Below are positions 1-8,936 of a stretch of DNA of 48,874 nt, piece after piece. The DNA comes from an uncultured Methylococcaceae bacterium (lineage in GTDB: Bacteria; Pseudomonadota; Gammaproteobacteria; Methylococcales; Methylomonadaceae): NCBI GenBank assembly GCA_903866825.1, contig CAIPPE010000101.1, positions 1 through 48,874 of the forward strand, written 5' to 3'. The notes beneath the pieces were generated by a model. The model ran no database searches. It was not told where the DNA came from and was given only the letters and a program-made list of their open reading frames with translations. The position numbers and the translations under genes are program-made. The number at the start of each line of letters is the position of its first letter. Position 1 is the stretch's first letter.

Positions 1-756
1 CACCTTACAAAGCGCCTCATAATTAATAGAGTTCCATTGTTTAAAGCCACCATTAAAGGCCAACCTAAATCGTTCTAACCGATCCTTAATAGAATTATTA
101 GCACCGATAAGCCCGTTTTCATGTTGCCGATAATAAATTGCTGGTTCTGGATCATAATAAACAACTCCACCTGCACCTTTAATTAACTGATATACCCACC
201 AATCATGTGAAACTACGGTCAACATGCCAGCCTGCTCTAAAAGCTGCTTTGCAGCTTGATTAAAAACCATCGTATTACCACCCGCGATACTTTGTACCAG
301 TGCGTTACGAAATGATCTTGGTAATATAAATAAAGGTGAGTAACCCAAAAAGTTTAAATGTTCATCTACATTCTGGGTTCGTCCACAATAAACTCTAGGT
401 AGTGTTGAAGGTGATGTTGACTCAAAATAAGCAAGGGCTCTAACCAGTTTATCTTCCATCCAAACATCATCCTGATCTGAAAAGGCATAATAATCCGCTT
501 TAATCGTCGGATCAGATGCCAAGGATAAAAAGTTTAAACAAAAACCCTGTTTGGGTCCCTGTCTTATGAGCAAACGATCCTCATCCCAACGCTGTTGAAA
601 CTGCCTAGCAATGGTTAATGTGTTGTCGCTAGACCCATCATCACTTAGAAACACACGCCAATTCGTATGAGTTTGTTGCTCTATTGATTCGAGCTGTTCA
701 GCTAAGAATTGCTGACCATTATAAGTAGCCATTAAAATTGCGATAGTAAAACTCAT
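1..756 (-). CDS. Family 2 glycosyltransferase, 3' end cut by window edge
   Basis: An open minus-strand frame runs from an ATG at 756 off the left edge with no stop, giving about 252 visible residues. The N-terminus (MSFTIAILMATYNGQQFL) is the GT-A start of a GT2 enzyme. It is followed by a DDGSSD nucleotide-sugar motif and an SDQDDVW motif that supplies the metal-binding acidic residues. This layout is usual for rhamnosyltransferase-like enzymes that add one sugar to a growing O-antigen on the cytoplasmic face of the membrane. The donor and linkage cannot be read from the sequence. It is the last visible gene of the leftward polysaccharide operon, 5 bp beyond a decayed glycosyltransferase fragment. 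The family call is firm and the substrate unknown. Confidence 0.85.
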   Translation of the reverse strand, partial: MSFTIAILMATYNGQQFLAEQLESIEQQTHTNWRVFLSDDGSSDNTLTIARQFQQRWDEDRLLIRQGPKQGFCLNFLSLASDPTIKADYYAFSDQDDVWMEDKLVRALAYFESTSPSTLPRVYCGRTQNVDEHLNFLGYSPLFILPRSFRNALVQSIAGGNTMVFNQAAKQLLEQAGMLTVVSHDWWVYQLIKGAGGVVYYDPEPAIYYRQHENGLIGANNSIKDRLERFRLAFNGGFKQWNSINYEALCKV

Positions 757-761
757 ATTTA

Positions 762-1031
762 TTATTTATTCATGATTTTATAATTCAAGCAGATAACTAA
801 CTGATAAAATTCATTTTTACCAGATGAATAATCATCCAGAAAAACAACTTCAAAGTTATAATAACTCTGACCATAGAGGGACTCAAGCCTCAGTCCAAGG
901 TATTTTTCATGATTGAAATGTAGAACAATAACGGATAATTTCGAAGTAAATGATGAGTCTTCAGAAGCCCCGCTACCATATAAGACATCTGAATCATAAT
1001 GATCATACTGACGTAATAGCCTAGTCATCAA
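762..1031 (-). pseudogene. Decayed GT2 glycosyltransferase fragment
   Basis: This 89-codon frame holds the first part of a GT2 domain (SVIVLHFNHEKYLGLRLESL, then FLDDYSS) and stops just after the first acidic motif. The second acidic motif, acceptor region and C-terminus are missing. The preserved stretch resembles the GT2 domain inside the giant fusion protein of the same operon, which suggests it descends from a paralogous or exchanged glycosyltransferase. Its first codons overlap the last 4 bp of the epimerase gene, so it may still be translated by coupling. A catalytically active product is unlikely because most of the fold is absent. It might instead mark the scar of a past gene exchange in the sugar cluster. 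Confidence 0.7.
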
Positions 1032-1957
1032 ATTAATCCCTTTCGCATCCAGTCAGCTGTTTTGATTAAACCCTGCTCAATTGACACCTGCGGCTCCCAG
1101 CCTAACTCTTGCCGGGCCAATGAATTATCCAGAACACTGACCGACACATCAAATGCTCGACCAGGTCTGTAGTTACAAACCACTGCACGTCCGAGCGTAC
1201 GCTCTAGCAGTACAATCATTTCGTTGAGGCTGGTGCCAACCCCAGAACTAATATTAAAGACTGACTTCACACCATCGTAAGAAATCGCACGGGCAAATGC
1301 CTCGGCGACATCGCTGATATACAGGTAATCCCGGGTAACACTGCCATCTCCCCATATTTCAATCGGTTGGTTTTTTATTGCTTTACTCAAAAACACGCCC
1401 ACCACGCCTTGAGCAGTTTCGACGCGTTGACGCTCACCAAACGGATTGGCAACCCTAAGTATATTCGCTTTAATGCCATGCAACTCTTGGAACATTAGTA
1501 AATACTTTTCAATAGCCAGCTTTGTAATTCCATAAGACACTCGTGGTTCCGTTGGATGATTTTCGTTGATCGGAAGATATAACGGATTGCCATAGACAGT
1601 ACCACCAGATGAAATAAATACAATCTTGCCAACGTGTTTAACAACCATTGCATTGAGCAACTGCAAAGAGGCAATAAGATTACTCTGTACATCATAAATC
1701 GGGTCATCATTGGAGTTCTTGGGTAGCGTTGTCGAGACTAAATGCAGGACTACATCAACACCGTCTATCGCGTTGCTTACATCATAGACGCTCATCAAAT
1801 CGCCAGTAAGCCACTCAACATTTTCACTTTCCGAAAACTGACGGTAAGGCTCTACACGAGGGCGCTCAAAAATGCGCAGTTCATGATTATCTTTAAGCAA
1901 CCGGTCTGCAATGGTTGAACCGATAAAACCACCGCCACCAAAAATAGTAATTTTCAT
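1028..1957 (-). CDS. NAD-dependent nucleotide-sugar epimerase/dehydratase (extended SDR)
   Basis: This 309-residue protein is an extended short-chain dehydrogenase of the UDP-glucose 4-epimerase group. Residues 7-14 (GGGGFIGS) form the dinucleotide-binding glycine motif. An ISSGG serine lies near 117, and Tyr142 and Lys146 (SYGITK) complete the catalytic triad. The length and the C-terminal NISSG and LGWEP segments are normal for enzymes that interconvert or dehydrate activated sugars. It should supply a nucleotide sugar for the surface polysaccharide in the cytoplasm. The exact substrate (UDP-Glc, UDP-GlcNAc or a dTDP-sugar) is not settled by the motifs. It lies 53 bp downstream of the giant glycosyltransferase gene and overlaps the following GT2 remnant by 4 bp, consistent with one leftward transcript. 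Confidence 0.87.
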   Translation of the reverse strand: MKITIFGGGGFIGSTIADRLLKDNHELRIFERPRVEPYRQFSESENVEWLTGDLMSVYDVSNAIDGVDVVLHLVSTTLPKNSNDDPIYDVQSNLIASLQLLNAMVVKHVGKIVFISSGGTVYGNPLYLPINENHPTEPRVSYGITKLAIEKYLLMFQELHGIKANILRVANPFGERQRVETAQGVVGVFLSKAIKNQPIEIWGDGSVTRDYLYISDVAEAFARAISYDGVKSVFNISSGVGTSLNEMIVLLERTLGRAVVCNYRPGRAFDVSVSVLDNSLARQELGWEPQVSIEQGLIKTADWMRKGLI

Positions 1958-2010
1958 AGTATAAAAACTTTTAAGTTGAATATAGCATCAAATATTTATC
2001 TATAAACAAT

Positions 2011-5000
2011 CTATTCATCTCTTAGACTGCTCTCGAAAAGACGAACGTATTGAGATGCCACAACGTCGATTTGATAACGTTTGGCAAGCTCGTGCACCAA
2101 AGACAAGGCATTTGTGTATTTTTTCTCATCAGTCGCGAAAGCGGCAATAATTTGTGCCGCTCTCTCAATTGGAACCTCCCAGTTCTCCAACTCAATCACA
2201 TCACCAGCAATATCATCCATGGTCGTCAGCATGTTTCTGATATCTCCAACATCTGACGCAATATAGGGTTTACCTGCAAAGAGACAGTCGACAATAGTCA
2301 AAGGAAAACTTTCCGATTTGAATTTGGTCAGCATGATACCCATGTTTGCCGCTGCATAATGACCCACTGAGTTCTCGCTAAAGCCCACCAAATAAACAAA
2401 ATCAGGCACACCGCTCCGACAGTATTCATCGTAAACTGGCCCGTTCCCTACCAAAATAAGACGGATATCTTTACCCGACAGTTCCCGCGCAAACCCAACC
2501 GCCAGAATCGTTTCTTCCCATCCCTTATCCGGTATTGCTCGACTGACGCAGCAGAGCACGAAAGCATCAGCCGGAATACCTATGTCCTCACGAGGAACCG
2601 GTATGATTCTGGGGGGCTGCATTCCGTTGGGCATTTTAATGAACCTAGACGAAGACTTGTCATAAAGTCCGAAGTTAGAAAACGGTACGATATTCTTCTC
2701 TGCAGTATAGACCCAGGTAGTGACGCCTTGGTCTGCCTTGCGTAGTTGCTCCTCGGTAACGCCAAAAGCGTCTCCATGTTCAATCATTCCGTGAAGGGAG
2801 GCAACATGCCCTCGCAATTCGTCAAAAACATCCTCAACCTGTAGCGGATATTTCTGAATGTGCCACTGATGCGTGTTCAGTACTTCAACTCCAAAATCAT
2901 GGATGATCGCTTTCACTTCTTCAACGCTCGAAGTCTCAATGACGGGCACGTCATTCTGAAGCATCCGACGAATTCCATCTTCACGGGGATTTAAACCCGC
3001 ATCAAGTAAAAGTACTGAAAGTCCTTGGCGCTTAAATTCATTCGCAAGTCTTATGGGAAGAATTTCGGCACCACCAGGAAAAAACCCCATGGTCGAGACC
3101 ATAACGTTCGGAAGTCTATATTCACAAGCCTTGAGGATGGACTGGTAGTCGTACCAAAGCGAGAATTCCTCATCGTTCCCACCTACTTTATTCTCATAAA
3201 CTGTTAGGTAAGTTTGTCGACTCCGTTCAAGAACTGTAAGTGGCACATTGTACAATGCGGCTACAGTTCTGCTGGCCAAACCAACTTCCCTATAAAAAAT
3301 ACTTTTTTTATAGGTCACTTCGGCCGCGCTACCCTCGTAACGACGGAAGAAGTTGACTGTCTCGGTGGAATAAGCAATCTTCCCGCCTCGAATAATATGA
3401 AGATAAAATACCCAATCGCCAGCGACAACCATTGACAGCCACGATTCATCGACTAGCAAAAGCATATCGATCGGACGCTTGAAAAGAACGCCGCTAGCAT
3501 TGGGGATTGTATTTTTTATACCTAAGGCTGACCTGACCTCATTATGAGCAGTTTCCACATACGACCCGCACCATTTGTCTGCACACTCCAAATCGCTCAA
3601 ATAACTCTGGAAGTCGTCTCGAATAGGGACCTCATTCTTGTCCACGAAGTTAGATTTTGCGTAAGCCAGTAGAACAGCTTCATCATCAAAACAACGCACA
3701 AGTACTTCGAGAAATCGTTCATCGCAGTAGTCATCACTTTCAGCAACCCAAACGAGATCACCTTTCGCCTCTTTGATTCCTTTGGCCCACTGGCGAAAGG
3801 CGCCACCCGAATTTTCATCGTTATATAGCTTGCGTGTAATTTCAGGATGGTCTGCTGCGTATTGATCCAATAAAGACCGACTTGCATCAGAAGAGCAGTC
3901 GTCGAGCAAAATAACCTCGATATTCTTGTAAGTCTGCCCATAAATACTATCCAGTCGGCGACGTAGAAACGGCTCATGATTGTAGTTTGGCACAATCACA
4001 GACACTTTAGGCATGCCCATACCTGAAGCAATTTTCAAAAGTGCGCGGGTTGTCTCATTAACGCGGACGAAGCCTCCCTGCCGGTCTGGCTCAAGAAAAA
4101 GGCCCTGATTCCAATCATTCCAAGCGTTCACAAACACAAAGCGACGATCTTTGAGATTAGCAAGCCTAGCGCTATTGATCGCTGCGTCTAGCCATTGGCG
4201 GTAGGCCCTCAAATGAAAACGCGAATAAACAAGTGGTCTTTTTGGCCTTTGAACAGTGTTATCGCGCCCGAGAGTAACGGCATGATATAGAGGGTAAGCT
4301 ACACCTTGTACCTTTTGAGCACGCTCAACACCTAGGGAGGCCACCACACTGTAAGGTACGATATCGACCCCATTTTTGTCTACTGGCAAGAAATCTCCTG
4401 TCTCACCGGGTACAGGAGCACCAGGCAAATCGAGCATGGCATCGCACTGAAACGCCAAGGATGCCCTCAAACTATCCTCGCCAGCCAGCGCCCAACTACC
4501 AATCAGGAAGGATCTACTAATACCCTGCTTGGCCAACTGATTTCTCAAGCAAAGAACTGCTGCGGCCGCTTCCTGCTTATCGTCAGGCAACGTAACCAGA
4601 ATAACGGGGCGGCCTTCTATACAGATAAATCGTCGATCCGATACTGCTTGCACAATAGAAGTAACAAGAGTCTCAGAAACACTCTCCAAGAGTAGCTCTA
4701 CCTGCACACAAAAGTAAAACTCGATATCATCATGGGCAAGAAAAAGTTTGATCGGCTGAGATAAACCTTCCCTATCCAAGTCAGAGCCTATCTGAAAGCA
4801 GAAACCGTAAAATCCATGACTTTTCGCCGTCTGCGCCTGTCGCATAAGCACCAGCCAATCTCCAGGATCATAGAATCCAAAATCGTCGTGTGGGAGTGAC
4901 GGCTGGGAGTGGCCTTTAAACATGGGGCGTCCGCTACGTAAAGTTACCCAGTCGGGCGACGAATAAAAAGCGAGCAGCTTGATATCAGTATCTACAACAC

Positions 5001-7464
5001 CAAACCAAATATCATCCTCGTAACGCGTGGCTAAATCAGGTACTGCATGCCTCAATTCGGACGCACCTGCGACAACGTAATGCCAAAATGGATTTAGGCC
5101 TGCATTACGAATATCACTATAAGTTGCAAGATAAAACCGAGTATCAAAGTCATCAGAGGGATTCACTCCCTCACGCCAACCACGCTCACAATAATGTCTG
5201 ATCGCATCGCACCATAAGGGTTCCAAATCAGGGTGCATTGAATAGTAAAAAGACTCATCGAATAGACCAGACTTTCTTATGGTATCAACCTCTGCATCTA
5301 TCATCGCATTATAAGCGTCATTCTCCTCAAGCGTCATCATGTCTGGGCGAGCGTGCCTTAGTTCCGTTGCACCTGCGACAACGTAATGCCAAAATGGATT
5401 TAGGCCTGCATTACGAATATCACTATAAGTTGCTAAATAGAAACGGGTGTCGAAGTCGCCTGAGGGGTTCCGTCCCTGCCGCCAACCCTGCTCACAATAG
5501 TGTCGAACCGCATCGCTGGGCGCTGGCTGAAGGTCCATACACATCGAAAGATAGAAGGACTCATCAAAGAGACCAGACTTTTTAATGTCTTCAACTTCCG
5601 CATCAATAGCCGCATTACCGATCTTCCCATGATCGGGATCGTCCGGAAGATCATCAGCCTCAACCACGTTCTGCTGAGGTAAAGACAATGAATGCACGGG
5701 AATGAAATTTGAGACGACCTCAATAGTACTTGTCTTTGACCCTATCGAGCGACCTTCAAGACTACCGTAGCGCAGGTAATGAAGCAGTGGGTTTACATGA
5801 GCTCTAGCAACATCCGGGTTATTGAAAAGATACTGCGATGTACTGAAGGCAGCAGAAGGATCTCGTTTTTCCCGCCATCCATGCAGAAAATAATGTTCTG
5901 CCAGATCCACACCGGCATTCTGCAAATCCTGGTTACTGGCACGATAATAATCAGCATCAAAAAGAGCGCTGTCGAGGATCTCACGAACGGCTACTCCGTG
6001 AAAAATATCACGCCTTATACGCAAATACCCTGCAATTTTTCTCAAAAGCGACAGACGGCGAGACCGGTTTCTTTGCCTGATAGCCATTATCGTGCTGCGT
6101 AAGGGCTTTGTTAAGCGCCAAGAGCGGGAGTGAAGTATATGATTTAATTCCCGTTGCACTGTACAAATTTTCTGATCTTTCTCGGTCATCGCTTGGTTAA
6201 GATCATTCGCCCAAGCAACAACTTTATCATGTTCACTTCTTAATGCATGCAACTGCTGATGAAGTTCAGTTTGCGTCTGCTCAAAGCCTGCAATTTGCTG
6301 ATCTCTATCTATCACCGCCTGGTTAAGATCCTTCGCCCAAGCAACTACTTTATCATGTTCACTTCTTAATGCATGCAACTGCTGATAAAGTTCAGTTTGC
6401 GTCTGCTCAAAACCTGCAATTTGCTGATCTCTATCGATCACCCCCTGGTTAAGCTCCTTCGCCCAAGCAACTACTTTATCATGTTCACTTTTTAATGCAT
6501 TCAATTGCTGATGAAGTTCAGTTTGCGTCTGCTCAAAACCTGCAATTTGCTGATCTCTATCGATCACCGCCTGGTTAAGCTCCTTCGCCCAAGCAACTAC
6601 TTTAACATGTTCACTTTTTAATGCATTCAATTGCTGATCTCTATCGATAACCGCCTGGTTAAGATCTTCCGCCCAGGCGACTACCTTATCATGCTCACTT
6701 CCTAACGCTCTCAATTGCTGATGAAGATCATTACGCGACTGCTCAAGGATACAACTCTCGGCCAAAGGTAACTCAGCATCAGAGGCGACAGCCAATAGAT
6801 AAACTGCATGGCGAATCCCTGGAGCAGAGAGTAGCGAGTTATCACTTAAATCATAACTTCTAACGTTGCTAAGGCCATCTTCTTCAAAAATAGCTGAGCC
6901 ATAAATTACCCGCTGGCCTGCTATCTTGTGGTTTTTAAAATAAGTGTCGAGCAGTGATATAAAGTCTTCACGATACAATTCTTTTACATGATAAGGATTA
7001 TCGTAACCCGTTTTATCTGAGTACTCTAACTTGTCTGGACTTGAAATGATCAATAAACCACCAGGAATTAAGACCCGCTTTATTTCGCGCATCATCGCAT
7101 CATGTTCGTTATGATGTTCAATGGTTTCAAAACTCACGACAACATCAACGCTATGATCCGCTAACGGAATTGCTGCACAAGAGCCACGTCTAAATTCCAG
7201 ATTATTGGCTTGATATTTCATATTGGCATGAACGACAGCATCCGGCGAAATATCAACGCCTATAACACTGATAGCAGTCTGCGCTAATAAGGCAGAGCCA
7301 TAGCCTTCGCCGCTGGCAATATCCAGTACCCGTTTACCTGATAAAAACTGCTTAGCAAACAAATAACGATGAAAATGTTCAAGCTCGATATTTCCCTCAA
7401 TTTCTGGAAGGTAGCGCTCTCCAGTCCATGGTAAAGATTGTAATACTATATTACTGCTAGCCAT
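2011..7464 (-). CDS. Giant multidomain protein: methyltransferase, coiled coil, WbsX-like, GT2 and GT4
   Basis: This 1817-residue protein joins several polysaccharide enzymes. Residues 1-230 are a class I SAM methyltransferase with a DIASGEGYGS motif near 47. Residues 242-440 are 42-residue coiled-coil repeats, followed by a basic SRSWRLTKPLR linker near 450. Three repeats of the kind FDxxFY...HYxxxGWxEG...NPxxHY lie at about 502-572, 630-708 and 732-810. Residues 817-1150 resemble the WbsX/GH99-like family (NAWNDWNQG...LEPD). Residues 1151-1390 are GT2 with DDCSSD and ESDD motifs, and 1454-1817 are GT4. In the GT4 EX7E motif the second acidic residue is Asp (ESFPLTIVD). The protein probably builds or caps several units of the O-chain in the cytoplasm. 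The coiled coil may act as a spacer or ruler, as in chain-length-setting O-antigen terminators; that role is inference. Confidence 0.85.
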   Translation of the reverse strand: MASSNIVLQSLPWTGERYLPEIEGNIELEHFHRYLFAKQFLSGKRVLDIASGEGYGSALLAQTAISVIGVDISPDAVVHANMKYQANNLEFRRGSCAAIPLADHSVDVVVSFETIEHHNEHDAMMREIKRVLIPGGLLIISSPDKLEYSDKTGYDNPYHVKELYREDFISLLDTYFKNHKIAGQRVIYGSAIFEEDGLSNVRSYDLSDNSLLSAPGIRHAVYLLAVASDAELPLAESCILEQSRNDLHQQLRALGSEHDKVVAWAEDLNQAVIDRDQQLNALKSEHVKVVAWAKELNQAVIDRDQQIAGFEQTQTELHQQLNALKSEHDKVVAWAKELNQGVIDRDQQIAGFEQTQTELYQQLHALRSEHDKVVAWAKDLNQAVIDRDQQIAGFEQTQTELHQQLHALRSEHDKVVAWANDLNQAMTEKDQKICTVQRELNHILHSRSWRLTKPLRSTIMAIRQRNRSRRLSLLRKIAGYLRIRRDIFHGVAVREILDSALFDADYYRASNQDLQNAGVDLAEHYFLHGWREKRDPSAAFSTSQYLFNNPDVARAHVNPLLHYLRYGSLEGRSIGSKTSTIEVVSNFIPVHSLSLPQQNVVEADDLPDDPDHGKIGNAAIDAEVEDIKKSGLFDESFYLSMCMDLQPAPSDAVRHYCEQGWRQGRNPSGDFDTRFYLATYSDIRNAGLNPFWHYVVAGATELRHARPDMMTLEENDAYNAMIDAEVDTIRKSGLFDESFYYSMHPDLEPLWCDAIRHYCERGWREGVNPSDDFDTRFYLATYSDIRNAGLNPFWHYVVAGASELRHAVPDLATRYEDDIWFGVVDTDIKLLAFYSSPDWVTLRSGRPMFKGHSQPSLPHDDFGFYDPGDWLVLMRQAQTAKSHGFYGFCFQIGSDLDREGLSQPIKLFLAHDDIEFYFCVQVELLLESVSETLVTSIVQAVSDRRFICIEGRPVILVTLPDDKQEAAAAVLCLRNQLAKQGISRSFLIGSWALAGEDSLRASLAFQCDAMLDLPGAPVPGETGDFLPVDKNGVDIVPYSVVASLGVERAQKVQGVAYPLYHAVTLGRDNTVQRPKRPLVYSRFHLRAYRQWLDAAINSARLANLKDRRFVFVNAWNDWNQGLFLEPDRQGGFVRVNETTRALLKIASGMGMPKVSVIVPNYNHEPFLRRRLDSIYGQTYKNIEVILLDDCSSDASRSLLDQYAADHPEITRKLYNDENSGGAFRQWAKGIKEAKGDLVWVAESDDYCDERFLEVLVRCFDDEAVLLAYAKSNFVDKNEVPIRDDFQSYLSDLECADKWCGSYVETAHNEVRSALGIKNTIPNASGVLFKRPIDMLLLVDESWLSMVVAGDWVFYLHIIRGGKIAYSTETVNFFRRYEGSAAEVTYKKSIFYREVGLASRTVAALYNVPLTVLERSRQTYLTVYENKVGGNDEEFSLWYDYQSILKACEYRLPNVMVSTMGFFPGGAEILPIRLANEFKRQGLSVLLLDAGLNPREDGIRRMLQNDVPVIETSSVEEVKAIIHDFGVEVLNTHQWHIQKYPLQVEDVFDELRGHVASLHGMIEHGDAFGVTEEQLRKADQGVTTWVYTAEKNIVPFSNFGLYDKSSSRFIKMPNGMQPPRIIPVPREDIGIPADAFVLCCVSRAIPDKGWEETILAVGFARELSGKDIRLILVGNGPVYDEYCRSGVPDFVYLVGFSENSVGHYAAANMGIMLTKFKSESFPLTIVDCLFAGKPYIASDVGDIRNMLTTMDDIAGDVIELENWEVPIERAAQIIAAFATDEKKYTNALSLVHELAKRYQIDVVASQYVRLFESSLRDE
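5063..5433 (-). repeat. Pair of identical 65-bp blocks 306 bp apart inside the giant gene
   Basis: Positions 5063-5127 and 5369-5433 carry the same 65 bases, while the flanking codons differ. They encode the core of two successive DIRNAGLNPFWHYVVAGA repeats, 102 residues apart. Identity in a short block set in diverged surroundings points to recent gene conversion or duplication between repeat units. Confidence 0.85.
6209..6755 (-). repeat. 126-bp in-frame tandem repeats encoding 42-residue (six-heptad) coiled coil
   Basis: The string GCCCAAGCAAC or a near copy recurs at 6209, 6335, 6461, 6587 and 6671. The spacings are 126, 126, 126 and 84 bp. The repeat encodes a 42-residue segment (SEHDKVVAWAKELNQ, then DRDQQ and FEQTQTEL parts), which equals exactly six heptads. 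The 84-bp unit lacks 42 bp, which is exactly two heptads, so the coiled-coil register is kept. The copies are nearly identical at the DNA level, which implies recent duplication or gene conversion and potential copy-number variation between strains. Confidence 0.9.
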
Positions 7465-7535
7465 CTATAATCATCTCCCTCGACAAGTATTCTGGTATTA
7501 ATAAAAATAAGGTTTAATAAATAAGTTAATTAAGA

Positions 7536-8903
7536 TCATATCGCTGTTTCTAAAGCTTGCAATTTGACGGCTAACATTGGAATACCTATTAGACCTGATG
7601 CAACACTGCTGGATTCTGATTTAAATAACACCGCATCATGTATCCAGTGATGCTGCTCGTGTTTTTCCTGTGTGCCGTTAGCTATTGCAACATTGATACT
7701 GTATTCGCCAGCAGGCAGCAGTGGCATATAAAAAACAAAATCGGCTTGTAGCTCGCCTTCCTTTTGGCAATGAACAAATTGCTCCCGATAAGTCAGGAAC
7801 GTATTATCCCCAAACAAATTTTGTCCTAAACGGTCTTTGACATAAAAGCCGATGATGGGAGAATCGAGGTCTTGATAGGCATGAACAAATACCCGTAAGG
7901 TAACTTTTTCTCCACCAACAATCCAGGCAAGCGGATGTTCGTTTTCATCCAACAACTGCACATCATGAATCTGCGCCCCTCCTTTACCAAAAGATGCAGC
8001 GTCAGGATCAAACTTGAAAATCTGCAGATCATTGCGTAAATTGCTGGTATTAATAAATTCTAGCCGCTGATCTTTAAGCGGACGGGTATCATCTGTCTTT
8101 TTGAACTCTTTGAGCTTGGTTGAGCTGCTTTTACCTTGCTGTGCTTCGTAAAACGCCTCCAGGTAAAGCTCACACACCTCCTTGGGCTCACCTTCCTGTA
8201 ACACCTGGCCTTTCTCAATCCATACAGCATAATTGCACAAACTTTTAATGCTAGCCGTATCATGACTAACAAACAGTACCGTACCTGTTTTCATGAACGT
8301 ACGTAAAAAACGCATACATTTTTGGGTAAAAAACGCATCGCCTACTGCCAACGCTTCGTCGATAACCAATATATCCGCATCTACATGTGCAATAACGGCA
8401 AATGCCAGTCTGACCATCATGCCACTGGAGTAGGTTTTTACTGATTGCTCAATAAAGTCGCCAATATCGGCAAAGGCTACAATATCATCAAACCTTTCAT
8501 CGATTTCTTTATTGCTTAAGCCCAACACACTGGCGTTCATATAGACGTTTTCTCGTCCGGTAAATTCAGGATTAAAGCCAGAACCCAGTTCTAAAAGTGC
8601 CGCAATACGACCATTGGTTTCAACACGACCAGAAGATGGGTTAAGCGTGCCGCAAATCATTTGTAACAAAGTTGATTTACCACTACCGTTACGTCCGATA
8701 ATACCAACAGTTTCCCCTTTTTTAATCTCAAACGAGATATCTTTAACCGCCCAAAACTCCCTGAAGTATTGTTTTGGTTTTTGCCAGGCTAATCGTTGTA
8801 CCCGAGGTGCGATAAACTGCTTAAGGCGATCATGTGGGGTGTCATAAATGTGATAGCATTTACTCAGGTTAGTTACTCGGATAGCAATATCGGATGTACT
8901 CAT
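7536..8903 (-). CDS. wzt: O-antigen ABC exporter ATPase with C-terminal carbohydrate-binding domain
   Basis: This 455-residue ATPase powers export of the finished polysaccharide across the inner membrane together with the permease encoded just upstream. The nucleotide-binding domain has a Walker A motif GRNGSGKST at 70-78, an ABC signature SSGMM near 159 and Walker B DILVIDEA near 177. After about residue 300 a second, beta-rich domain follows. In Wzt proteins of the O8/O9a type this extension recognises the modified non-reducing end of the chain before export. The total length fits such long Wzt proteins rather than short TagH-like ATPases. The gene lies 33 bp after the permease gene, and the next downstream gene contains a methyltransferase that could provide the chain-end mark. 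Confidence 0.9.
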   Translation of the reverse strand: MSTSDIAIRVTNLSKCYHIYDTPHDRLKQFIAPRVQRLAWQKPKQYFREFWAVKDISFEIKKGETVGIIGRNGSGKSTLLQMICGTLNPSSGRVETNGRIAALLELGSGFNPEFTGRENVYMNASVLGLSNKEIDERFDDIVAFADIGDFIEQSVKTYSSGMMVRLAFAVIAHVDADILVIDEALAVGDAFFTQKCMRFLRTFMKTGTVLFVSHDTASIKSLCNYAVWIEKGQVLQEGEPKEVCELYLEAFYEAQQGKSSSTKLKEFKKTDDTRPLKDQRLEFINTSNLRNDLQIFKFDPDAASFGKGGAQIHDVQLLDENEHPLAWIVGGEKVTLRVFVHAYQDLDSPIIGFYVKDRLGQNLFGDNTFLTYREQFVHCQKEGELQADFVFYMPLLPAGEYSINVAIANGTQEKHEQHHWIHDAVLFKSESSSVASGLIGIPMLAVKLQALETAI

Positions 8904-8936
8904 TTAGCAGACTTAGCTTTGAATGTTTGTTTAGCA

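Noticed and set aside
3597-3995. 132-codon frame on the same strand as the giant glycosyltransferase gene but in another frame
   Set aside because: It lies wholly within the conserved GT2 domain and is an out-of-frame shadow.
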